A stretch of DNA of 64,000 nucleotides from assembly GCF_036711975.1 (NCBI RefSeq), contig NC_091973.1, positions 6,696,001 through 6,760,000 on the forward strand, read 5' to 3'. Every line of letters starts with the position of its first letter. Position 1 is the first letter of the stretch. Both the position numbers and the translations under genes were made by a program. The stretch comes from Onthophagus taurus. Lineage: Eukaryota; Arthropoda; Insecta; Coleoptera; Scarabaeidae. Positions 23,501 through 35,500 of this stretch are shown piece by piece. The notes under the pieces were generated by a model. It was not told the origin of the DNA. It did no database searches and was given only the letters and a program-made list of their open reading frames with translations.

Positions 23501-26500
23501 ACTACAGACTTTATTACAAGTGTATCTTATGTTGTTAGTACTCTTGATTAGTGCAGTTGTTATAAACTTGGGATGGGCAATAATACTTACACAATTGTGG
23601 TCTAAATTTACAAACAATAAATTTTTTATATATGTTTTTTTAAATCCACAAATAATACTTAAGAACTGAAGTCATTTACGTACTCTAACAACAACTTTTT
23701 ACAAAACTAAGATATCCCAACCCATTCCAGAGATACTTGGCGTGGGAATTTTAAGTGAAACACTGTATAGATATAAATAAAAGTAGTTCTGCTTCTTTCT
23801 AATATGTATTATATGCTGAGAAGACTATTTCCTGCCTTAATATTTTTTATTCGTTGAAAAGTTTTTTGATTGTTGATTTGAATAGTTTTGTTGGAGGATA
23901 TGAGAGATGCGTCACACTACAGACTTTATTACAAGCGTATCTTATGTTGTTAGTACTCTTGATTAGTGCAGTTGTTATAAACTTGGGATGGGCAATAATA
24001 CTTGCACAATTGTGGTCTAAATTTACAAACAATAAATTTTTATATATGTTTTTTTAAATCCACAAATAATACTTAAGAACTGAAGTCATTTACGTACTCT
24101 AACAACAACTTTTTACAAAACTAAGATATCCCAACCCATTCCAGAGATACTTGGCGTGGGAATTTTAAGTAAAACACTTTATAGATATAAATAAAAGTAG
24201 TTCTGCTTCTTTCTAATATGTATTATATGTTGAGAAGACTATTTCCTGCCTTAATATTTTTTTATTCGTTGAAAAGTTTTTTAATTTTTGATTTGAAAAG
24301 TTTTGTTGGAGGATATGAGAGATGCGTCACACTACAGACTTTATTACAAGTGCATCTTATGTTGTTAGTACTCTTGATTAGTGCAGTTGTTATAAACTTG
24401 GGATGGGCAATAATACTTATACAATTGTGGTCTAAACTTACAAACAATAAATTTTTTATATATGTTTTTTAAATCCACAAATAATACTTAAGAATTGAAG
24501 TCATTTACGTACTCTAACAACAACTTTTTACAAAACTAAGATATCCCAACCCATTCCAGAGATACTTGGCGTGGGAATTTTAAGTGAAACACTGTATAGA
24601 TATAAATAAAACTAGTTCTGCTTCTTTCTAATATGTATTATATGTTGAGAAGACTATTTCCTGCCTTAATATTTTTTTATTCGTTGAAAAGTTTTTTGAT
24701 TTTTGATTTGAAAAGTTTTGTTCGAGGATATGAGAGATGCATCACACTACAGACTTTATCACAAGTGTATCTTATGTTGTTAGTACTCTTGATTAGTGCA
24801 GTTGTTATAAACTTGAGATGGGCAATAATACTTGCACAATTGTGGTCTAAATTTACAAACAAAAAATTTTTATATATGTTTTTTTTAATCCACAAATAAT
24901 ACTTAAGAACTGAAATCATTTACGTACTCTAACAACAACTTTTTACAAAACTAAGATATCCCAACCCATTCCAGAGATACTTGGCGTGGGAATTTTAAGT
25001 GAAACACTGTATAGATATAAATAAAAGTAGTTCTGCTTCTTTCTAATATGTATTATATGTTGAGAAGACTATTTCCTGCCTTAATATTTTTTATTCGTTG
25101 AAAAGTTTTTTGATTTGAATAGTTTTGTTCGAGGATATGAGAGATGCGTCACACTACAGACTTTATTACAAGTGTATCTTATGTTGTTAGTACTCTTGAT
25201 TAGTGCAGTTGTTATAAACTTGGGATGGGCAATAATACTTGCACAATTGTGGCCTAAATTTACAAACAATAAATTTTTTATATATGTTTTTTTAAATCCA
25301 CAAATAATACTTAAGAAGTGAAGTCATTTACGTACTCTAACAACAAGTTTTTACAAAACTAAGATATCCCAACCCATTCCAGAGATACTTGGCGTGGGAA
25401 TTTTAAGTGAAACACTGTATAGATATAAATAAAACTAGTTCTGCTTCTTTCTAATATGTATTATATGTCGAGAAGACTATTTCCTGCCTTAATATTTTTT
25501 TATTCGTTGAAAAGTTTTTTAATTTTAGATTTGAAAAGTTTTGTTGGAGGATATGAGAGATGTGTCACACTACAGACTTTATTACAAGTGTATCTTATGT
25601 TGTTAGTACTCTTGATTAGTGTAGTTGTTATAAATTTGGGATGGGCAATAATACTTACACAATTGTAGTCTAAATTTACAAACAATAAATTTTATATATG
25701 TTTTTTTAAATCCACAAATAATACTTAAGAACTGAAGTCATTTACGTACTCTAACAACAACTTTTTACAAAACTAAGATATCCCAACCCATTCCAGAGAT
25801 ACTTGGCGTGGGAATTTTAAGTGAAACACTGTATAGATATAAATAAAAGTAGTTCTGCTTCTTTCTAATATGTATTATATGCTGAGAAGACTATTTCCTG
25901 CCTTAATATTTTTTTATTCGTTGAAAAGTTTTTTGATTTCTGATTCGAAAAGTTTTATTGGAGGATATGAGAGATGCGTCACACTACAGACTTTATTACA
26001 AGTGTATCTTATGTTGTTAGTACTCTTAATTAGTGCAGTTGTTATAAACTTGTGTATGGGAAAATGTATATATACATATAAAAATATAAAAAACTTCTTA
26101 CTTGCTTATATTTTAAATATTTATTGGAACCGGTTTCGACACATAAAGGTCATCATCAGCCAAAATCTTTGCAAAAAGAAAATCACAACAAAATCTAATA
26201 TCGTTATAAAAATTATATAACTTACGTCATAAATGAAGAAAATGCTAACGTTGAATTTTATAAAAATAACACATTGAATATTAAAATATTAAAATTTACA
26301 TAAATAAACTATGGTAACAAGTTAAAATTAAATAAATATGTTACAAATTAAAATGAAATGTACAACAAGACGAACACAGCACACAATAATGGAAATTTTA
26401 CATGAATTTTTTTTAATTTTATTTGTTTGGTTTTTCTTTTCTTGCTTTTTGATAAGAAGGAGTATAATGGGGTGTAAAAAGTATCAACTTGATCGTTGAG

Positions 26501-29500
26501 TTCTTTGTTTTATGTTCCTGTAGTCTTAAATCAAGTCTACGACCTGTTTGCCCAATATATAAAGTTATAAACTTAGGTTGGGCAATAATACTGGCACAAT
26601 AGGGCCGTTAAGGTCAATCGATTAGAAAGACCGTCTTTCAAAAAATCGATAATCTAAATTAAATTAGACGGATTAGTTTAATTTTTGCAATAATTAATGT
26701 AAAAATTTAAAATTCCCCACTCTCGACTCCAGATGACGTTTTTTCTTGTATTTTCTTCTAGCGTACAAGATTCGTAGCATTGTCTCTTTCCAGGAATTTT
26801 ATTAATTTTTATACGCTCAAATCTGAGTGACGTACTTTGGAGTTCGCGCCCTGCAGTTTCAAATTTTATTATTTTTTTTTGGAAAAATTAAGCCTCAGAA
26901 TCAAAAGTTAAACAAAAATACTTAACGGCCTTATTGTTGTCTAAATTTACAATTAATTTTTATATTGTTTTTTTTTAATAGAATATAATCGATTAGAAAG
27001 ACCGACTTTCAATAAATCGATAATCTAAATTAAATTAGACGGATTAGTTTAATTTTTGCAATAATTAATGTAAAAATTTAAAATTCCCCACCTCCGACTC
27101 CAGATGACGTTTTTTCTTGTATTTTCTTGTAGCGTACAAGATTCGTAGCATTGTCTCTTTCCGGGAATTTTATTGATTTTTATACGCTCAAATCTGAGTG
27201 ACGTACTTTGGAGTTCGCGCCCTGCAGTTTCAAATTTTATTATTTTTTTTTTTAAATTAAGCCTCAGAATCAAAAATTAAAAAAAAATACTTAACGGTCT
27301 TATTGTTGTCTAAATTTACAATTAATTTTTATATTATATGTTTTTTTTTAATAGAATACAATCGATTAGAAAGACCGTCTTTCAATAAATCGATAATCTA
27401 AATTAAATTAGACGGATTAGTTTAATTTTTGCAATAATTAATGTAAAAATTTAAAATTCCCCATCTCCGACTCCAGATGACGTTTTTTCTTGTATTTTCT
27501 TCTAGCGCATAAAATTCGTAGCATTGTCTCTTTCCAGGAATTTTATTGATTTTTATTCGCTCAAATCTGAGTGACGTACTTTGGAGTTCGCGCCCTGCAG
27601 TTTCAAATTTTATTATTTTTTTTTTTTGGAAAATTAAGCCTCAGAATCAAAAATTAAAAAAAAAACTTAAATACTTAATTGTGGTCTAAATTTACAATGA
27701 ATTTTTATATTATATGTTTTTTTTTAATAGAATACAATCGATTAGAAAGACCGTCTTTCAATAAATCGATAATCTAAATTAAATTAGACGGATTAGTTTA
27801 ATTTTTGCAATAATTAATGTAAAAATTTTAAATTCCCCACCTCCGACTCCAGATGACGTTTTTTCTTGTATTTTCTTCTAGCGTACAAGATTCGTAGCAT
27901 TCTCTCTTTCCAGGAATTTTATTGATTTTTATACGCTCAAATCTGAGTGACGTACTTTGGAGTTCGCGCCCTGCAGTTTCAAATTTTATTATTTTTTTTT
28001 TGGAAAATTAAGCCTCAGAATCAAAAATTAAAAAAAAATACTTAACGGTCTTATTGTTGTCTAAATTTACAATTAATTTTTATATTATATGTTTTTTTTT
28101 ATAGAATACAATCGATTAGAAAGACCGTCTTTCAATAAATCGATAATCTAAATTAAATTAGACGGATTAGTTTAATTTTTGCAATAATTAATGTAAAAAT
28201 TTTAAATTCCCCACCTCCGACTCCAGATGACGTTTTTTCTTGTATTTTCTTCTAGCGTATAAGATTCGTAGCATTGTCTCTTTCCAGGAATTTTATTGAT
28301 TTTTATACGCTCAAATCTGAGTGACGTACTTTGGAGTTCGCGCCCTGCAGTTTCAAACTTTATTATTTTTTTTTTTGGAAAAATTAAGCCTCAGAATCAA
28401 AAATTAAAAAAAAATACTTAACGGTCTTATTGTTGTCTAAATTTACAATTAATTTTTATATTATATGTTTCTTTTTAATAGAATATAATCGATTAGAAAG
28501 ACCGTCTTTCAATAAATCGATAATCTAAATTAAATTAGACGGATTAGTTTAATTTTTGCAATAATTAATGTAAAAATTTAAAATTCCCCACCTCCGACTC
28601 CAGATGACGTTTTTTCTTGTATTTTCTTCTAGCGTACAAGATTCGTAGCATTGTCTCTTTCCAGGAATTTTATTGATTTTTATACGCTCAAATCTGAGTG
28701 ACGTACTTTGGAGTTCGCGCCCGGCAGTTTCAAACTTTATTATTTTTTTTTTGGAAAATTAAGCCTCAGAATCAAAAATTAAAAAAAAATACTTAACGGT
28801 CTTATTGTTGTCTAAATTTACAATTAATTTTTATATTATATGTTTTTTTTTAATAGAATACAATCGATTAGAAAGAGCATCTTTCAATAAATCGATAATT
28901 TAAATTAAATTAGACGGATTAGTTTAATTTTTGCAATAATTAATGTAAAAATTTAAAATTCCTCACCTCCGACTCCAGATGACGTTTTTTCTTGTATTTT
29001 CTTCTAGCGTACAAGATTCGTAGCATTGTCTCTTTCCAGGAATTTTATTGATTTTTATACGCTCAAATCTGAGTGACGTACTTTGGAGTTCGCGCCCTGC
29101 AGTTTAAAATTTTATTATTTTTTTTTGGAAAAATTAAGCCTCAGAATCAAAAATTAAAAAAAAATACTTAACGGTCTTATTGTTGTCTAAATTTACAATG
29201 AATTTTTATATTATATGTTTTTTTTTAATAGAATACAATCGATTAGAAAGACCGTCTTTCAATAAATCGACAATTTAAATTAAATTAGACGGATTAGTTT
29301 AATTTTTGCAATACTTAATGTAAAAATTTAAAATTCCCCACTCTCGACTCCAGATGACGTTTTTTCTTGTATTTTCTTCTAGCGTACAAGATTCGTAGCA
29401 TTGTCTCTTTCCAGGAATTTTATTGATTTTTATTCGCTCAAATCTGAGTGACGTACTTTGATGTTCGCGCCCTGCAGTTTCAAATTTTATTATTTTTTTT

Positions 29501-32500
29501 TTGGAAAAATTAAGCCTCAGAATCAAATATTAAAAAAAAATACTTAACGGTCTTATTGTTGTCTAAATTTACAATGAATTTTTATATTATATGTTTTTTT
29601 TTTAATAGAATATAATCGATTAGAAAGACCGTCTTTCAATAAATCGATAATTTAAATTAAATTAGACGGATTAGTTTAATTTTTGCAATAATTAATGTAA
29701 AAATTTAAAATTCCCCACCTCCGACTCCAGATGACGTTTTTTCTTGTATTTTCTTCTAGCGTACAAGATTCGTAGCATTGTTTCTTTCCAGGAATTTTAT
29801 TGATTTTTATACGCTCAAATCTGAGTGACGTACTTTGGAGTTCGCGCCCTGCAGTTTCAAATTTTATTATTTTTTTTTTGAAAAATTAAGCCTCAGAATC
29901 AAAAATTAAAAAAAAATACTTAACGGTCTTATTGTTGTCTAAATTTACAATGAATTTTTATATTATATGTTTTTTTTTTAATAGAATATAATCGATTAGA
30001 AAGACCGTCTTTCAATAAATCGATAATTTAAATTAAATTAGACGGATTAGTTTAATTTTTGCAATAATTAATGTAAAAATTTAAAATTCCCCACCTCCGA
30101 CTAAAGATTACGTTTTTTCTTGTATTTTCTTCTAGCGTACAAGATTCGTAGCATTGTCTCTTTCCAGGAATTTTATTGATTTTTATTCGCTCAAATCTGA
30201 GTGACGTACTTTGGAGTTCGCGCCTTGCAGTATCAAATTTATTTATTTTTTTTTTGGAAAAATTAAAAAAAATACTTAAATGTGGTCTAAATTTACAATG
30301 AATTTTTATATTATGTTTTTTTTTTAATAGAATACGTCCACAAATTCCAAGAGAAATAATCGATATGTGCCAAGTATGTACATCAGTAACACCAGGAGAG
30401 CCTCAAGTTCGTATAGGTTCAGATAAATACTTCACATACGATCACGTATTCGATATAGGAGACACGCAAGATGAAGTTTACGGGACGTGCGTCGAGCCGC
30501 TAATACTATCATCATTAGAAGGGTAATTATTATATTTTTAAAACGCCGTAAATCATTCCTTTCACTTTCTAAAAAAAATCGTCGGCGTCGCTTCACCCGC
30601 ATCCGTCGAAACTTTCATTTCTAATAAAAAAAAATGCTTTCCTGATAGGTATAACGCCACGGTGTTAGCTTACGGGCAAACTGGATCGGGAAAAACTTAC
30701 ACCATGGGATCGGGGTTCGACGTTGACGTCACCCCGGAACAAATCGGAATCATTCCTAGGGCTATTAAACAAATTTTTAGCGAAATTCGTGATACAATAA
30801 CCAGGTTTCAATCCGAAGGAAGACCTCCTCCCGAATTTAAAGTTTCCACGCAATTTATGGAATTGTATAACGAAGAAGTAATCGATTTATATAATCCAGT
30901 TTATAATAAGGTTAGACAAAAAATAAAAAAATTAATTGAAAATAAATTATTTTTGCATTTTAGACTAGCACTTATAAAATCCATGAAGATCCATACGGCG
31001 GTATTCAAATAAAAGGTGTAACGACGCAAACTGTAATATCAGAAGAAGAAACGCTTCAATGTCTTCGTGTGGGTGCTTTATCAAGAACCACTGCAAGCAC
31101 TCAAATGAATACGCAATCGAGTCGATCGCATGCGATTTTTACGGTTCATATTAAACAGCAGCGACTTATAACAGAGCAAGAAGATTCTAGTGGTTACGAA
31201 ATTTTATCGGCGAAATTCCATTTTGTTGATTTAGCCGGATCTGAGCGCTTAAAACGCACGGGAGCGACAGGTGATCGAGCCAAAGAAGGTATTTCAATTA
31301 ATTGCGGACTATTAGCTTTGGGAAACGTCATTTCTGCCCTTGGCGATAAAAGCAAAAGAGCAACTCACGTCCCATATAGAGATTCAAAGCTTACACGACT
31401 TCTACAAGATAGTCTAGGAGGAAATAGCCGAACGGTTATGATAGCTTGCGTAAGTCCTAGCGATCGCGATTTTATGGAAACTTTGAACACATTAAAATAT
31501 GCGAATAGAGCTAGGAACATAAAAAATAAAGTATTTATTAATCAAGATAAAAGCACTAGAACTATTAGCCAATTGAAACAACAAATAGCTCAGCTACAAC
31601 TCGAATTAATAGAATACAAACAAGGAAAAAGGATCATTGACCAAGATGGTTGCGAAACCGTTAACGACATGTTTTACGAAAACACCATGTTACAAGATGA
31701 GGTTAACAATTTAAGAACGCGAATAAAAGTTATGCAAGAAACCGTAGATAATTTAACGTTTAAGAACACCCAATTATTGAGCGAAAAAGCCATGGGTAAT
31801 TGGGTCGAACCCGACAAAGGACACTTAAGCGATATGATCCAAGAATACGTCAAAGAAATCGAAGATTTACGAACGAAATTAATGGAGGCAAACATAACTT
31901 GCGACCACCTACGCAAACAATTAAGCAGATACAGGGAATCCGCGGGAAGTCTAAGAGGCTCCCTCGACAGAGAAATTCCATCCCTAATAGAAGAAGCCCG
32001 ACGAAAACTAGAACGCGAAAAAGATGTACTTACAAGAAGCCTAGTTGAAATCGATGTAAGCGATCGAGACAGCGAAGAAGAAAGCGAAAACGACGAAAAA
32101 GAATACAAAACGAAACTAAACGACGAACTCATCAACTTAACAAACGACATAGATATGAAACAAAAATTAATCGACGAGCTAGAATTATCACAAAGACGCA
32201 TGCACACAATGAAACAACATTACGAAGAAAAATTAATGCAACTAACAACAAAAATTAAATCAACACAAGAAGAACGCGATAAAGTATTACATACCTATTC
32301 ATCCACGCATCCAGAACAAAGCGAAAGTGTAAAAAAAATTCGCGAAGAATACAGCAAAAAAATATCAGAAATGCAAAAAGAATTAAAAAAGCTTCAAGTA
32401 GCGCAAAAAGAACACGCGAGGCTATTAAAATCCCACAATCATAACGAAAAACAATTAAATTCGTACAAAAATGAATTGTTAGATATGAAAAGGGCGAAAG

Positions 32501-35500
32501 TGAAATTAATAAATAAAATGAAAGAGGAATCTCAAAGGCACAGAGAAACCGAATCGAAACGTCTCAAAGAAATCGCCCAATTGCGGAAGGAATCGCGGAG
32601 AAATGAGAGTGTTATTAAAACCATGGAGGCGCAAAATCGGCTTAAAGAACAAGTTTTGAAACGAAAACAAGAAGAAGTTTCGATTTTGAGAAAAATACAG
32701 AGGAATAAATACGGAGTTTTAGATAATAAAATTCGATTTTCGGAAAAAACTGCTAAAGCTAAATGGAGAAAATTGGAAAATTCTATTAATAACATTACGT
32801 TAAATAGACGGGGAATCACCGAACAAGAAATTAGGATGGACAATTTTTTGGAAAAACGAGAATCTTTAGGTAAAAAATTAACCATTTTTTTTATACTAAA
32901 AAGGATTGATCAAAAATTACAAATAAAAATTATGACAATTTTCAAAATTCGCTATAAAATTAATTTCTTGAAGGATCCTTGTGGAAACATCACCAATTAT
33001 TAATTAAAGTATCCTCTTTTTAATGCAAAAAACCGTTTTGAAAAATCACTTTTAGTTCTTGAGAAATAAATTTTTGAAATAATCGAGAATTTTGCAATTT
33101 TCGCCGATTAAATTTTAAAAATTCGTATAAAATCGATTTCTTGGAATATGAACATGAAAATTCCCTAAAGTATTAATAAAAGTGCCCTCTTTTCAATGAA
33201 CCAACCCGTTTTGAAAAATAACTTTTAGATTTTGAGAAAACAATATTTGAAATTTTGATAAAATTTTCAAAATTCGCTATAAAATTAATTTCTTGAAGGA
33301 TCCTTGTGGAAACATCACCAATTATTAATTAAAGTATCCCCTTTTTAATGCAAAAAGCCGTTTTGAAAAATCACTTTTAGTTCTTGAGAAATAAATTTTT
33401 GAAATAATCGAAAATTTTGCAATTTTCGCCGATTAAATTTTAATAATTCGTATAAAATCGATTTCTTGGAATATGAGTATGGAAATTTCCCAAAGTGTTA
33501 ATAAAAGTGCCCTCTTTCCAATGAACCAACCCGTTTTGAAAAATAACTTTAAGTTTTTGAGAAAACAATATTTGAAATTTTGATAAAATTTTCAAAATTC
33601 GCTATAAAATTAATTTCTTGAAGGATCCTTGTGGAAACATCACCAATTATTAATTAAAGTATCCCCTTTTTAATGCAAAAAATCGTTTTGAAAAATCATT
33701 TTTAGTTCTTGAGAAATAAATTTTTGAAATAATCGAGAATTATGCAATTTTCGCCGATTAAATTTTAATAATTCGTGTAAAAACAATTTCTTGGAATATG
33801 AATATGAAAATTTCCTAAAGTGTTATTAAAAGTGTCCTCTTTCTAATGAACCAACTCGTTTTGAAAAATAACTTTTAGTTTTTGAGAAAACAATATTTGA
33901 AATTTTGATAAAATTTTCAAAATTTGCTATAAAATTAATTTCTTGAAGGATCCTTGTGGAAGCATCACCAATTATTAATTAAAATATCCCCTTTTTAATG
34001 CAAAAAGTCGTTTTGAAAAATCATTTTTAGTTCTTGAGAAATAAATTTTTGAAATAATCGAGAATTTTGCAATTTTCGCCGATTAAATTTTAATAATTCG
34101 TATAAAATCGATTTCTTGGAATACGAATATGAAAATTTCCCAAAGTGTTATTAAAAGTGCCCTCTTTCCAATAAATCAACCCGTTTTGAAAAATAACTTT
34201 AAGTTTTTGAGAAAACAATATTTGAAATTTTGATAAAGTTTTCAAAATTCGCTATAAAATTAATTTCTTGAAGGATCCTTGTGGAAACATCACCAATTAT
34301 TAATTAAAGTATCCTCTTTTTAATGCAAAAGGCCGTTTTGAAAAATCACTTTTAGTTCTTGAGAAATAAATTTTTGAAATAATCGAGAATTTTGCAATTT
34401 TCGCCGATTAAATTTTAATAATTCGTATAAAATCGATTTCTTGGAATATGAATACGAAAATTTCCCAAAGTGTTATTAAAAATGCCCTCTTTCCAATGAA
34501 CCAACCCGTTTTGAAAAATAACTTTTAGTTTTTGAGAAAACAATATTTGAAATTTTGATAAAATTTTCAAAATTTGCTATAAAATTAATTTCTTGAAGGA
34601 TCCTTGTGGAAATATCACCAATTATTAATTAAAGTATCCTCTTTTTAATGCAACAAGCCGTTTTGAAAAATCACTTTTAGTTCTTGAGAAATAAATTTTT
34701 TAAATAATCGGGAATTTTGCAATTTTCACCGATTAAATTTTAATAATTCGTATAAAATCGATTTTTTGGAATATGAATATGAAAATTTCCCAAAGTGTTA
34801 TTAAAAGTGCCCTCTTTCCAATGAACCAACCCGTTTTGAAAAATAACTTTTAATTTTTGAGAAAACAAAATTTTCGATGTTACAATTTTCAAAATTCGCT
34901 ATAAATTAATTTCTTGAAGGATCCTTGTGGAAACATCACCAATTATTAATTAAAGTATTCTCCTTTTAATGCAAAAAACCGTTTTGAAAAATCACATTTA
35001 GTTCTTGATAACTAAATTTTTGAAATAATCGAGAATTATGCAATTTTCGCCGATTAAATTTTAATAATTCGTATAAAATCGATTTCTTGGAATATGAGTA
35101 TAAAAATATCCCAAACTGTTAATAAAAGTGTCCTCTTTCCAATGAACCAACCCGTTTTGAAAAATAACTTTTAGTTTTTGAGAAAACAATATTTGAAGTT
35201 TTGAGAAAATTTTCGATGTTGCAATTTTCAAAATTCGCTATAAAATTAATTTCTTGAAGGAACCTTGTGGGAACATCACCAATTATTAATTAAAGTATCA
35301 TCTTTTTAATGCAAAAAGCCGTTTTGAAAAATCACTTTTAGTTCTTGAGAAATAAATTTTTGAAATAATCGAGAATTTTGCAATTTTTGCCGATTAAATT
35401 TTAATAATTCGTATAAAATCGATTTTTTGAAAAATGGATATGAAAATTTCCCAAAATGTTAATAACAGTGTCCTCTTGCCAATGAACCAACCCGTTTTGA

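Larger units (their letters stand above)
21640..26600 (+). repeat. ~415-bp tandem array in kinesin intron 1
   Basis: Unit joints (TATAGATATAAATAAAAGTA) lie near 21825, 23353, 23764, 24180, 24595, 25010, 25422 and 25835. Full units are about 411-416 bases. The unit at 21825-22158 has a ~75-base internal deletion. A MITE (22161-23352) and a Penelope-like fragment (26052-26563) are inserted. Each unit contains GTGGTCTAAATTTACAAAC followed by a T-run and TCCACAAAT, which resembles the sequence around the exon 2 splice acceptor. A plus-strand hydrophobic frame recurs in most units but varies in its start and end. Confidence 0.93.

Noticed and set aside
27049..29526. Minus-strand ORFs of 74-75 codons in the 375-bp array
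   Set aside because: They appear in only two of ten units and are broken by T-run length changes in the rest, so they are by-products of the repeat.
31674..32885. Ser-rich minus-strand ORFs opposite kinesin exon 4
   Set aside because: They are shadows of the Glu/Lys-rich coiled-coil codons.
32870..33003. Readthrough of kinesin exon 4 to a stop at 33003
   Set aside because: A good donor at 32869/32870 and an in-phase KIF21-like exon at 36125 explain the gene better. The tail enters the tandem array.
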